From: JAICYJ01 sp963797565
GTDB taxonomy: Bacteria > Actinomycetota > Thermoleophilia > Gaiellales > JAICJC01
Direction of reading: 5' to 3'
DNA length: 64,000 nt
Assembly (NCBI GenBank): GCA_963797565.1
Contig: CAWCPM010000015.1
Location: forward strand, 186,001 to 250,000
The notes under the pieces are model-generated. The model worked only from the letters and a program-made list of their open reading frames with translations. It had not been told where the DNA came from and ran no database searches. Made by a program: the position numbers and the translations under genes. Shown here one piece after another: positions 16,042-24,677 of the stretch; position 1 is the first letter of the stretch; every line of letters starts with the position of its first letter.

Positions 16042-17222
16042 TTCGTGTGAGCTGCCAGCGTCACGTTCACGGTCATGGTGTGACCGTCGCGGACGATCTC
16101 GAGCTGAACGGTGTCACCCGGCTTCTTCGAGCTGATGCCGTTGGCCAGGTCGTCGAACGTGTTGATCTCGTGGCCGTCGATCTTGGTGATCACGTCTCCG
16201 CCCAGCACGACCGTCTGGCCCTGGATGGTGGCCTGGGTGGTGCCGGCCTTGAGCCCGGCCTTGGCGGCCGGTGAGCCGGCCTCGACCTTGCCGATCAGCA
16301 CGCCGTGGTCGATGCTCAGGTTGAGCGCGTTGGCCAGGGCGGGCGTCAGCTCGGACCCGAGGATGCCGAGGTAGGTGTGCTCGGCCTTGCCGCTGGTGAT
16401 GATCTGCTCGGCGACCGTGCGCACGGTGTTGATCGGGACGGCGAAGCCGATGCCGATGCTGCCGCTCTCGGGGTTGTTGGGATCGTCGGACAGGATCTGG
16501 CTGGTGATGCCGATCACCTGGCCCTCGTCGTTGATCAGCGGGCCGCCGGAGTTGCCGTGGTTGATGGCGGCGTCGGTCTGGATCGCTCCGCGGATCTGGA
16601 CGTCGCCCTGGAGCGAGCCGATGTCGCGGTTCAGGGCCGAGACGATGCCCGTGGTGACGGTGCGCGTCTCACCCAGCGGGTTTCCGATCGCGACCACCGG
16701 GTCGCCGACCTGAGCGGTCGAGGAGTTGCCCAGCTGAAGCGGCGTCAGCGCGTCGGCCGGCGCGTCCACCTTGAGGACGGCGACGTCGGTGCTCTTGTCG
16801 AAGCCGACCACGGTGGCGGTGTAGGTCTTGGCGGCCTGGGTGTCAGAGCCGAATGCGACCTGCACCTTGGACGCGTTCAGGACGACATGGGCGTTGGTCA
16901 GGATATGGCCGCTCTTGTCGATCACGAAGCCCGAGCCCAGCGCCTGCTGCTGTTGCTGCTGGGGGGCGGCGAACGGGTCGGCCGGGTTCTGCGCGGTTGT
17001 GGTGGACGTGGCCGTGACGACGACCACTCCGGGTGCATCCTTGCGGTAGATCTGGTTGACGGAGAGACCGGTCGGGCTCGATGCGCTGACGGGCGAGACC
17101 TGGGTCTCCGTGTGGACGATGGTGCGTGTATCCGAATGTGTCGAGTTGATTGTGTAGGCCGATCCGGCACCCACGAGCGCTGCCACGACAACCAGCGCTC
17201 CGTATCTCAGATAATTTCTCAT
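16038..17222 (-). CDS. HtrA/DegP-like serine protease with PDZ domain
   Basis: 394 residues. Residues 8-25 form a membrane anchor or signal segment, then a Ser/Thr-rich linker with six glutamines at 88-93. The trypsin-like domain (about 95-290) has the triad H112 (NAHVV), D146 (DVAVL) and S225 (GNSGGPL). A PDZ domain (about 300-390) follows, with its carboxylate loop near YLGI. It acts outside the membrane in quality control or signal proteolysis. TACAAC, a near match to the leaderless -10, lies 7 nt before ATG 17222. Confidence 0.93.
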   Translation of the reverse strand: MRNYLRYGALVVVAALVGAGSAYTINSTHSDTRTIVHTETQVSPVSASSPTGLSVNQIYRKDAPGVVVVTATSTTTAQNPADPFAAPQQQQQQALGSGFVIDKSGHILTNAHVVLNASKVQVAFGSDTQAAKTYTATVVGFDKSTDVAVLKVDAPADALTPLQLGNSSTAQVGDPVVAIGNPLGETRTVTTGIVSALNRDIGSLQGDVQIRGAIQTDAAINHGNSGGPLINDEGQVIGITSQILSDDPNNPESGSIGIGFAVPINTVRTVAEQIITSGKAEHTYLGILGSELTPALANALNLSIDHGVLIGKVEAGSPAAKAGLKAGTTQATIQGQTVVLGGDVITKIDGHEINTFDDLANGISSKKPGDTVQLEIVRDGHTMTVNVTLAAHTN

Positions 17223-17257
17223 GGCCCGTGTTGTAGGTGGCCGGAGTTAAGGCCTGA

Positions 17258-17677
17258 TTACAGGCTTGGAGCGGGATTGGAGCGCCGCCGCTGCTCGCGG
17301 CGGGCGACCAGGTTCGAGGCCGCAGCCACCAGCAGCAGCGCTGTGATGTGGGCGACCGTGATGCTCAACCGGTGCAGCGGGTTGGAGCCGTCGCGCCACA
17401 CGCGGGCGAGGTTCGCCAGCACCGCCACCGAACCGATGATGGCGACAGCGTCGGCCACCGGCGCGCCGGCCCCGGTCTCGATGTGGAGCGCGACGCGGCT
17501 CGAGATCAGGACGGCCGCGAGCACCACGGCCAGCGCCACGCCGTGGCTGAAGGCCAGGTCGCGGCGGCCGGTGATGCCGTCGGCGCCGTTCCAGTCAAGC
17601 GCCAGGTGCAGCAGCACCACCAGCGCGGCGGGCACTCCGGCGATTGCCGTGTACGTGCGCAGGTTTGCTGCCGTCAC
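17258..17677 (-). CDS. Small four-helix membrane protein of unknown function
   Basis: 139 residues with four hydrophobic segments: about 8-28, 48-68, 78-100 and 110-130, the last followed by a basic tail (RREQRRRSNP). No family is recognised. GTG 17677 is preferred; an in-frame ATG at 17698 would overlap the start codon of the divergent lipid kinase gene. Hydrophobic spacing and coding bias suggest a real gene, but nothing indicates its job. Confidence 0.6.
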   Translation of the reverse strand: MTAANLRTYTAIAGVPAALVVLLHLALDWNGADGITGRRDLAFSHGVALAVVLAAVLISSRVALHIETGAGAPVADAVAIIGSVAVLANLARVWRDGSNPLHRLSITVAHITALLLVAAASNLVARREQRRRSNPAPSL

Positions 17678-17696
17678 GCCAACTATCGTAGCCCGC

Positions 17697-18662
17697 ATGC
17701 AGGTCCGCCTGATCGCCAACCCGAACGCCAGCGGCGTGCAGGGCGCGCTGATCGACCAGGTGGCGGCGCGGCTGGCACGTGTGGGCGACATCGAGGTGCG
17801 CCTGACCGAGCGGCCCGGGCACGCCACCGACCTGGCGCGCGCGCCGGGCGCCGACGTGGTGGTGGCGATGGGCGGCGACGGCACCGCCAACGAGGTCGCC
17901 AACGGGATGCCGCCCGAGGCGCTGATGGGTGTGGTGCCGGCCGGCGCCAGCTCGGTGTTCGCACGGCAGCTGCGGCTGCCCAGGAAGACGTTGTCGGCGG
18001 CGGCCGTGCTGGCGGGCGCGATCGCGGAGCGGCGCTGGCGCGCGGTCGGACTCGGCTCGGTGAACGGCCGCATGTTCACGTTCTCGGCCGGCATGGGCCT
18101 TGAGGCCGAGGCCACGCGGATCGTGGACGAGCGGCGCCATCAGCGGGCGGACGGCCGCAGGCCCCGCGACAGCGCGGTCGTGGCGGCCGCCGGGCGGGTG
18201 CTGTGGAAAGACCGGCTGTCGATGCCGGCGCGGATCACCGTCACGTCCGGCGATCGCACCGTGCGCGGGTCATACCTCGCGATCGCCAACCAGCATCCCT
18301 ACTCGTACTGGGGCCTGCTGCCGGTGCGCACGACGCCCCGTGCCAGCTTTGCGTCGGCGCTGGACGCCGTGGTCGTGTCGGCTCTGCGGCCGTACCAGCT
18401 CTGGCGGCTGCCGGCCTACGGCCTGGTGTGGGCGCGGCATGCGCGGGGCGGAGACCGCCACGTCAGCTACCTGCACGACGTGGCCGCGCTCGACGTCGCC
18501 TGCGACGTCCCGGTCGGGCTGCAGCTGGACGGCGAGTACCTGGGGCAGATCGAGGCGGCCGCGGTGCGCTACCACCCGCAGGCGCTGAGAGTGCTCATCC
18601 CACCCGCGGCGGAGGCGTCCTTCCCGGTCCCGGCCCCGGAGCCGGCAGCGGCAGGTACGTGA
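17697..18662 (+). CDS. Diacylglycerol-kinase-family lipid kinase (YegS/DgkB type)
   Basis: 321 residues. The nucleotide motif GGDGT lies at 59-63, preceded by VVVAM, and the start IANPNASG is the typical first strand. The C-terminal half ends in LQLDGEYLG, the usual D-G-E motif before the last strands. Such enzymes phosphorylate diacylglycerol or related lipids using ATP. TATCGT (17684-17689) ends 7 nt before ATG 17697. The 3' end overlaps by 68 nt the end of the convergent protease gene, which codes a Pro-rich tail on both strands. Confidence 0.9.
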   Translation: MQVRLIANPNASGVQGALIDQVAARLARVGDIEVRLTERPGHATDLARAPGADVVVAMGGDGTANEVANGMPPEALMGVVPAGASSVFARQLRLPRKTLSAAAVLAGAIAERRWRAVGLGSVNGRMFTFSAGMGLEAEATRIVDERRHQRADGRRPRDSAVVAAAGRVLWKDRLSMPARITVTSGDRTVRGSYLAIANQHPYSYWGLLPVRTTPRASFASALDAVVVSALRPYQLWRLPAYGLVWARHARGGDRHVSYLHDVAALDVACDVPVGLQLDGEYLGQIEAAAVRYHPQALRVLIPPAAEASFPVPAPEPAAAGT

Positions 18663-19446
18663 CGCTGGGGCGGCCGCGCGTCGGCTGCGGGAACAGCGCC
18701 ATCAGCTCGTAGACGAGCACCGGCAGATCGGTGCCGACGGCCAGCCCCAGCTCGCGGGCCCGGTGCACGGTGATCGGGAAATCGTGGGTGAAGTAGCCGC
18801 CGGCCAGGAGCTCGGCCAGGCGGCCGGCGTCCTCCGGCGACATCCGGTCGTCCAGCAGGTCGGTCACGAAGGCCAGCACCTGGCGCCGTGCCTTCTCGGC
18901 GATGTCCGCCAGCACCAGGAACCGGTCGTCGATCTGAGCCGGCTCCTTGGCCGCCACCACGCGCAGGATGGATGCGGCCGGCATGTCGCCCAGCTGCGGG
19001 TCGACCGGTCCCAGCACGGCGTGGGCGTCCATCACGATCTCGTCCGCGGCCAGCGCGATCAGGGTGCCGCCGCTCATCGCGTAGTGGGGCACCAGCACGG
19101 TCACCCGGGCCGGATGGTCGCGCACGGCGTGTGCGATCTGCTCGGCAGCCAGCACCAGTCCGCCGGGCGTGTGCAGCACCAGGTCGATGGGCCGGTCGTC
19201 CGGCGTCAACCGGATCGCGCGCAGCACCTGCTCGGAGTCATCGATGTCGATGAAGCGCACCAGCGGCACGCCGAACAGCCCGATCTGCTCCTGCCGGTGG
19301 ATGATGGTGATGACCTGGCTGCCGCGCTGCTTCTGCAGCGCCGACAGCCGTCGCGCCCGCGCCGCCACCACCGAGCGTTGCCGCATCAGCGGAGCGACCA
19401 CGGTCAGGAAGACGATCACCAGGAAGCCGAGTACCACCCAGACCAT
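18595..19446 (-). CDS. ClpP/crotonase-fold serine protease, SDH-type (PF01972-like)
   Basis: 283 residues. One N-terminal helix (2-22) anchors it in the membrane. The protease core has LVLHTPGGLV (oxyanion segment, about 89-98) and PHYAMSGGTLIALAADEI with the likely nucleophile S125, followed by VLGPVDPQLGDMPA. Members are related to SppA and to the serine dehydrogenase proteinase family. TAGGGT (complement of 19453-19458) lies 6 nt before ATG 19446. The last 25 residues are Pro/Gly-rich, overlap the lipid kinase gene and may be unstructured. Confidence 0.85.
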   Translation of the reverse strand: MVWVVLGFLVIVFLTVVAPLMRQRSVVAARARRLSALQKQRGSQVITIIHRQEQIGLFGVPLVRFIDIDDSEQVLRAIRLTPDDRPIDLVLHTPGGLVLAAEQIAHAVRDHPARVTVLVPHYAMSGGTLIALAADEIVMDAHAVLGPVDPQLGDMPAASILRVVAAKEPAQIDDRFLVLADIAEKARRQVLAFVTDLLDDRMSPEDAGRLAELLAGGYFTHDFPITVHRARELGLAVGTDLPVLVYELMALFPQPTRGRPSVTYLPLPAPGPGPGRTPPPRVG

Positions 19447-19476
19447 GGCCTGACCCTACTCTATGATCTCGCACCG

Positions 19477-20022
19477 ATGGATCTGGCGATTGCGATCGGT
19501 CAGGGGCTGGGGCTGGCGGTGGCCGCCGGCTTCTTCGCGACGGCTCCGCTGGCGGTGGCCGCCTCGGTGGCGGCGCTCGGCTTCGCCGACGGGTCGCTGG
19601 GCTGGGCCGACGACCCGCTGACGGTGGCGCTGTTGTGGGTGCTGGCATGCATCGAGCTGGCGGCCGACGCCATCTGGCCCGGCGCCGAGGCCGGCGGGCG
19701 CCTGCTGCGGCGGGTGGTGGGCGGTGGTCTGGTGTTCGAGCTCGTGGCCGGCGACGAGCTGCCCTACGTGGGTCTCGCGGTCGGCGCCGGCGTGGCCGCC
19801 GCCGTCGCGCTGACGCTGCGCCAGATCCGGATCCGGGCGATCCGCGCCGGCGGCGACGTGCGCGGTACCGCGATGGTCGAGGACGGTACCGGTGTGGCCA
19901 CGTCGGTGGCCGGGGCCGTGCCGTTCGTGGGTTTCCTGCTGGCCGGGGCGGCGGCGGTGCTGTTCGCGCGCACGCGCCGGCGCGACCAGGAGAAGTACAA
20001 GGGCCTGCGCGTCCTGCGCTGA
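19477..20022 (+). CDS. DUF4126-like membrane protein
   Basis: 181 residues with four or five hydrophobic segments and glycine-rich turns. The order (GLGLAVAAGFFATAPLAVAA, an acidic GWADDPLTVALLWVLACIELAAD, then GTAMVEDGTGVATSVAGAVPFVGF) resembles the DUF4126 family of uncharacterised integral membrane proteins. It ends in a basic tail. TATGAT (19462-19467) lies 9 nt before ATG 19477. The role is unknown; I do not see enzymatic motifs. Confidence 0.7.
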   Translation: MDLAIAIGQGLGLAVAAGFFATAPLAVAASVAALGFADGSLGWADDPLTVALLWVLACIELAADAIWPGAEAGGRLLRRVVGGGLVFELVAGDELPYVGLAVGAGVAAAVALTLRQIRIRAIRAGGDVRGTAMVEDGTGVATSVAGAVPFVGFLLAGAAAVLFARTRRRDQEKYKGLRVLR

Positions 20023-20097
20023 AAACGGCGAAGGTCGACTCGCGAACGTCCCGCCGCACACCTGCCCGCGACCGCCGCTGACCTACAATCAGCGGTC

Positions 20098-21531
20098 ATG
20101 CCCAAGAAGCTGATCCTGGCGGTGATCGATGGGCTCGGGCCGGCCCTGCTCGACCGCGTGGTCGCCGCCGGCCGCGCGCCCACGCTGGCCCACCTGCAGG
20201 AGCTGGGCGAACGCACCGATGCCTGCGCCTCCACCTTCCCATCGCTGACCCCGGTCTGCCTGTCGTCGCTGATCACGGGCCGTCACCCGGCCGGGCACAG
20301 GATCCCGAGCATGACCTGGTACCACCGCGACGAGGGCCGCTTCGTGGAGTACGGGTCGTCGTTCCTGGCGACGCTGGCCGAGGGCACTCGGCAGATGGTG
20401 GACGACGTGCTGGTCAACCTGAACCTGCTGCACCTCTCGCCGCGCGCGACGACCGTGTTCGAGGCGCTGGAAGACGAGGGCCTCGTTACCGCAGCGGTCA
20501 ACACCTACATCTGCCGGGGCCGCGTGCGCCATCCGATCACCCGCGAGGCGGCGCGCCGGATCGCCCGCCGGGTGGGAATCGTGGATGCCGTGTACGGGCC
20601 GCGCCGGTACTTCTTCGGCGAGCTGTTCTGGTCGGACGACACGGGGGCGCCGCGCAACTTCGGAGGCTCGGTCGACCGCCATGGCGGCCATGTCGGCCGC
20701 TGGCTGGTGACCCGGGACGGGTTCGACTTCCTGTTCCTGTACCTCTACGAGACCGACGCCGCTCAGCACCGGGGCGGGGACGTGATCGGCGCGGTGGAGC
20801 AGGCGGACGCCTCGCTGGGGCTGTTGGTCGAAGCGGCCGGCGGGTGGGATCAGTTCCTGGAGCGCTACGCCGTGATGGTGGTGGCCGACCACAGCCAGAG
20901 CGCGGTGGAGCGGGCCGTCGACGCGCACGAGCCGCTGGAGGGGCTGAAGCTGTTCCGCTCCAGCCGCCACTCCGATCCGGCCGAGTGCGACCTGGCCGTG
21001 GCCGCCAGCAACCGGGTGGCGATGGCATACCTGCTGCCCGGCGGCCGGCTGACCGCGAGCGAGGTCGGGCACCGGTACGCCCGGCACCCGTTCAGCGATG
21101 TCGTGATGTGGCAGGAGGGCGCCTGGTACGCGGTGCGGCGCGAGGGTGGTGAGCTGCGCTTCCGGCGTGGCGAGGGGTTCGAGGACGCCCGCGGCAACAG
21201 CTGGGAGCTGGCCGGCGACCGCGACCTGCTCGACCCCGCGCTCTACCCGAACGCGCTGGAGCGGATCGAGGGCGCCGTGTCGTGCGCCACGTCGGGCGAC
21301 GTGATCGTATCGGCCCGGCTCGGCGACGAGTTCGCCGACGCCGGCGGCCAGCACCACGCCGGTGGCGGCAGCCACGGCTCGCTGCGCGCCGAGGACTCGC
21401 TGGTGCCGCTGATCACGGCCGGCTTCGAGGCGCCCACCGGCCTGGGAGCCCAGCCCTCGATCACCGATCTGACGCCGCTGGCGCTGCGGCACTTCTCACG
21501 CACTGCGGAGCCGGCGCGATCAATCATCTAG
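20098..21531 (+). CDS. Alkaline-phosphatase-superfamily phosphodiesterase/nucleotide pyrophosphatase
   Basis: 477 residues. The metal-binding start VIDGLGPALLDR, the nucleophile region FPSLTPVCLSSLITGRHPAGH (catalytic Thr in SLTP), YETDAAQHRGG and VVADHSQS are all typical of NPP-type enzymes, which split phosphodiesters or release phosphate. No signal peptide is present, so it is cytosolic. TACAAT (20084-20089) lies 8 nt before ATG 20098. The last codons and stop (21519-21531) coincide with a 13-bp match to the end of the 6434-6638 element. Confidence 0.88.
   Translation: MPKKLILAVIDGLGPALLDRVVAAGRAPTLAHLQELGERTDACASTFPSLTPVCLSSLITGRHPAGHRIPSMTWYHRDEGRFVEYGSSFLATLAEGTRQMVDDVLVNLNLLHLSPRATTVFEALEDEGLVTAAVNTYICRGRVRHPITREAARRIARRVGIVDAVYGPRRYFFGELFWSDDTGAPRNFGGSVDRHGGHVGRWLVTRDGFDFLFLYLYETDAAQHRGGDVIGAVEQADASLGLLVEAAGGWDQFLERYAVMVVADHSQSAVERAVDAHEPLEGLKLFRSSRHSDPAECDLAVAASNRVAMAYLLPGGRLTASEVGHRYARHPFSDVVMWQEGAWYAVRREGGELRFRRGEGFEDARGNSWELAGDRDLLDPALYPNALERIEGAVSCATSGDVIVSARLGDEFADAGGQHHAGGGSHGSLRAEDSLVPLITAGFEAPTGLGAQPSITDLTPLALRHFSRTAEPARSII
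21519..21531 (+). repeat. 13-bp match to the terminal repeat of the 205-bp element
   Basis: ATCAATCATCTAG here equals positions 6626-6638 of the inverted-repeat element. In both places it ends in CTAG at a stop codon. The rest of the 22-bp repeat does not extend (GCG instead of GGA before it). It could be a remnant, a preferred target, or chance. Confidence 0.35.
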
Positions 21532-21541
21532 GGTTTGATCG

Positions 21542-21991
21542 ATGAAGGATGCCCGCACCGACGTGGCCAGCGTCGGCCTGAGAGGCCATGCCGAGCGGTT
21601 CAACGTCGGGATGCGAAGCCATCACAACTGGCTGGAGCTGGGGCGTTTCTGCGTGGTGGGCGGATCCGGCTACGTCATCAACGTGGGGCTGTTCACACTG
21701 CTCTACCGTGACCTGCCTTACCCGATCGCGTTCGTGCTCGCGTTCGTGGTGGCGGCAACCAGCAACTTCGTCTGGAACCGGGTGTGGACGTTCAAGATCG
21801 AGCACGGAGAACCGCACGTCCAGTACGCCAGGTTCCTGGCGGTCAGCGTGCTCGCGCTCGCCATCGACCTGGTGGCGCTGGCGCTGCTGGTCGAGGTGGC
21901 GGGACTGCACAAGCCGGTCGCCGCGGCGATCGCCATCGTGGTCGCAACCCCCATCAGCTTCCTTGGCAATAAGCTCTGGAGCTTCCGCTAG
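21542..21991 (+). CDS. GtrA family membrane protein
   Basis: 149 residues with four hydrophobic helices; the segment RFCVVGGSGYVINVGLF starts helix 1, and NFVWNRVWTF closes the first half, both typical of GtrA. The family moves polyprenyl-phosphate-linked sugars across the membrane or helps glycosyltransferases. The next gene encodes a polytopic glycosyltransferase-like protein, which fits. TAGGGT (21529-21534), sharing its TAG with the upstream stop, lies 7 nt before ATG 21542. The first 30 residues are less conserved. Confidence 0.87.
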   Translation: MKDARTDVASVGLRGHAERFNVGMRSHHNWLELGRFCVVGGSGYVINVGLFTLLYRDLPYPIAFVLAFVVAATSNFVWNRVWTFKIEHGEPHVQYARFLAVSVLALAIDLVALALLVEVAGLHKPVAAAIAIVVATPISFLGNKLWSFR

Positions 21992-21995
21992 AGGC

Positions 21996-22031
21996 GCGAT
22001 CGCGGTCGTACTGGCGATCGCGGTCGTGCTG
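21996..22031 (+). repeat. 18-bp tandem duplication in a signal-peptide-like leader
   Basis: Two adjacent 18-bp units (21996-22013 and 22014-22031) differ at one base (GTACTG versus GTGCTG). In the frame that matches a secretion leader each codes AIAVVL. It lies between gtrA and the glycosyltransferase-like gene. Confidence 0.7.
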
Positions 22032-22095
22032 GCGCTGCTGCTGGCGCCGGGCGTCGCTGCATGCCGACGCCAAGCCACATCTGACGCCGGCGCGC

Positions 22096-23880
22096 GTGAT
22101 CGCGATCGCCGCCAGCGACCCGGCGGTGGGGCCGCTGTTCGTGGCCAACAAGGGCGCGCACTGGGAGGTCGTTTTCGATGCGCCCAGCGGGACGTGGACA
22201 GCCGTGCTCGAGCCACGAGGCAAGCACAACGTGCTGGCCTCTTTCAAGATCGACGACTCCACCAGCGCGATCCTGAACACCACGGTCACTCCGAAGCTGG
22301 GGCCGCCCCGGCTGACGTCCGCAGAGGCGGTCACGCTGGCGCGGCGCTCCGGCGCGCTGCGCAGCTGGATCGCCCAGTACCCGGGCGTCGAGGCCACGGC
22401 CACGCTCGGCGACGACCGCGTGTGGACGATCGCCTTCGACGACCGCGACGGCGCTCAGGTGGCGGCGGCCCGCGTCAACGACACGGCGATGATGCTGACG
22501 GACGTACGCACCGGGCCGCAGGTGGCCTGGCAGCTGGCCCGCGGCGAGCCCTCGTCGTACGGGCGCCTGGCCAACCGCTGGTGGGTGTTCCTGCCGCTCT
22601 GCGCCCTGTTTCTGGGCGGGTTGGTGGACTGGCGCCGGCCCTTCACCATGCGTACGCTCGACCTGCTGGCGCTGCTCTCGTTCGGCGTCTCGCTGCACTG
22701 GTTCAACCAGGGCGACGTGTTCATCTCGACGCCGCTGATCTACCCGCCGCTGATCTACCTGCTGGTCAGGATGATCCGCCTGGGCAGCAGCCACCGGCCG
22801 CGCGGCATCGACATCGGTACGACGCATGCGCTGGTGCTGGTGGCGCTGTGCTTCGCCCTGGTCGGCTTCCGGCTGGGGCTGAACAACCGCGACTCCAACA
22901 TCCTCGACGTCGGCTACGCGGGCGTGGTCGGCGCCGACCGGCTGCTGAACGGCAGCCAGCCCTACGGGAACATGCCGACCAGCCAGGGGACGGCCTGCGC
23001 CGGTCGCTACGCGAACGGCGATCCGATCGGCTACGTCCAGTCGACCAGCGGCCGCTGCGAGTCGCCGGTCTCGAGCGGCGACACGTACGGGCCGGCGGTG
23101 TACGTGGCGTACATGCCGTTCGTGGCGACCCTGGGCTGGAGCGGCCTCTGGGACGACCTGCCGGCCGCGCACGTGGCCGCCTGCGCGTTCGACCTGCTGG
23201 CGATGGCGGGCCTGTTCGTGGCCGGCTGGCGGTTCGGCAACCCGCGGCTGGGTCTGCTGCTGGCGTTCGCCTGGGTGGCCAACCCGTTCACGCTCTACGC
23301 GCTCAACATGAACACCAACGACGCGCTGGTCGGTGCGCTGCTGGCCTGGTTCATCGCCGCCCTGTCGGTGCCGTGGCTGCGGGGCGGGCTGATGGCGGCG
23401 GCCGGCCTGGCCAAGCTCGGCCCGCTGGCGCTGCTGCCGCTGCTGATGTCGCTGCAGCGGCGAGTGGCGACGCTGGCCGGGTTCCTGCTGACGTCGCTGC
23501 TGCTGCTGTCGATGCTGGCGCGGCAGAGCGACGGCCTACAGGTCTTCTGGGACCGGACGTTCCACTACCAGTTGAACCGGGTGACGCCGCTCTCGATCTG
23601 GACGCTGGGTGCGTTTCACCCGGGGTGGCCGACCCTGCACTGGCTGCAGCAGGCGCTACAGGTGGCGGTGGTGCTGGGCTGTCTGCTGCTGGCGGTGCTG
23701 CCGCGTGGACGCAAGGACGCGGTGGCCGTGGCGGCGCTGGCCGCAGCCGCGCTGATCGCGACGCAGGTGGTTTCCAGCTACTGGTTCTACCCGTACATCT
23801 GCTGGTGGCTGCCGCTGGCGCTGTTCGCGATGCTGGTGCCGCGACGGGCACCGTCGCCGGAGCCGCTCAGCCCGCGCTGA
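22096..23880 (+). CDS. Polytopic glycosyltransferase-like protein (GT87/DUF2029 type) with N-terminal extracytoplasmic domain
   Basis: 594 residues from GTG 22096. Residues 1-155 look like a folded domain outside the membrane; about ten hydrophobic helices follow, with luminal loop motifs (NMNTNDALVGALLAW) like mannosyl/arabinosyltransferases that use polyprenyl-phosphate sugars. The true start is probably further upstream: 21990-22060 codes AIAVVLAIAVVLALLLAPGVAA, a perfect signal peptide, but in another frame; removing one base near 22060 joins it to ADAKPHLTPARV and this frame. Follows gtrA directly. Its end overlaps the convergent phosphodiesterase gene by 14 nt. Confidence 0.8.
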   Translation: MIAIAASDPAVGPLFVANKGAHWEVVFDAPSGTWTAVLEPRGKHNVLASFKIDDSTSAILNTTVTPKLGPPRLTSAEAVTLARRSGALRSWIAQYPGVEATATLGDDRVWTIAFDDRDGAQVAAARVNDTAMMLTDVRTGPQVAWQLARGEPSSYGRLANRWWVFLPLCALFLGGLVDWRRPFTMRTLDLLALLSFGVSLHWFNQGDVFISTPLIYPPLIYLLVRMIRLGSSHRPRGIDIGTTHALVLVALCFALVGFRLGLNNRDSNILDVGYAGVVGADRLLNGSQPYGNMPTSQGTACAGRYANGDPIGYVQSTSGRCESPVSSGDTYGPAVYVAYMPFVATLGWSGLWDDLPAAHVAACAFDLLAMAGLFVAGWRFGNPRLGLLLAFAWVANPFTLYALNMNTNDALVGALLAWFIAALSVPWLRGGLMAAAGLAKLGPLALLPLLMSLQRRVATLAGFLLTSLLLLSMLARQSDGLQVFWDRTFHYQLNRVTPLSIWTLGAFHPGWPTLHWLQQALQVAVVLGCLLLAVLPRGRKDAVAVAALAAAALIATQVVSSYWFYPYICWWLPLALFAMLVPRRAPSPEPLSPR

Positions 23881-24649
23881 ACCGGAACGTCTCGATCGAG
23901 GAGGCGCGCCCGCTGGCCGGATCGCACTCGATCAGTGCGCCCTCGATGCGCACGTCGTTCTCGGCCGGCTCGAACCGCACCGGCAGCCCGGTCTGGAACC
24001 GCCGCAGCACCAGTTCGGTGCGCACGCCGATCACGGATTCGTGGGGGCCGGTCATGCCGCCGTCCGTGAGGTAGGCGGTGCCGCCCGGGAGCACCGCGGC
24101 GTCGTTGGTCTGGACGTGGGTATGGGTGCCGATCACCGCGGTCACGCGGCCGTCGAGCAGCCGTCCCAGCGCCACCTTCTCGCTCGTGGCCTCGGCGTGG
24201 AAGTCGACCAGCACCACCTTCGCCCGGGAACGCGCGTCGGCGACCAGCCCGGCGACCACCTCGAAGGGGCTCTGGGCGGCGTCCAGGTAGAGCTGGCCGA
24301 TCAGGTTGATCACGGCGACGCGGGTGCCGTCGGCGGCTTCGACGACTGCCACGCCCCGGCCCGGGGCGTTGGCGGCATGGTTGGCGGGTCGCACGATCCG
24401 GTCGTTGGATTCCAGGAACGGGTACACCTCGCGCTGCCGGTAGGCGTGGTTGCCCAGCGTGATCGCGTCCACGCCGGCCGTGTACAGCTTGGTGGCGATG
24501 CGGCTGGTGACGCCGACGCCGTCGGCCGCGTTCTCGGCGTTGGCCACGACCAGGTCGACGCTGTGCTCGGCGCGCAGCTCCGGCAGGTGCATCTCCACCG
24601 CGCGACGGCCGGGCGCTCCGAAGATGTCCGCGATGAAGAGGATCCGCAC
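23867..24649 (-). CDS. YmdB-like metallophosphoesterase (TIGR00282 family)
   Basis: 260 residues. All metal ligands known for YmdB are at matching places: D8, E39, N40, N67, H68, H151, H176 and H178 (segments IADIFG, NAENAADG, TLGNHA, VDFHAEATSEK, GTHTHVQT). The family hydrolyses 2',3'-cyclic nucleotides and influences RNA turnover. GTG 24649 is chosen because TACGAT (complement of 24656-24661) ends 6 nt upstream and the protein then begins MRILFIAD, as in relatives; an ATG at 24667 would add six residues. Confidence 0.9.
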   Translation of the reverse strand: MRILFIADIFGAPGRRAVEMHLPELRAEHSVDLVVANAENAADGVGVTSRIATKLYTAGVDAITLGNHAYRQREVYPFLESNDRIVRPANHAANAPGRGVAVVEAADGTRVAVINLIGQLYLDAAQSPFEVVAGLVADARSRAKVVLVDFHAEATSEKVALGRLLDGRVTAVIGTHTHVQTNDAAVLPGGTAYLTDGGMTGPHESVIGVRTELVLRRFQTGLPVRFEPAENDVRIEGALIECDPASGRASSIETFRFSAG

Positions 24650-24677
24650 GGCCGGATCGTACGGCACACGGCCGTGG

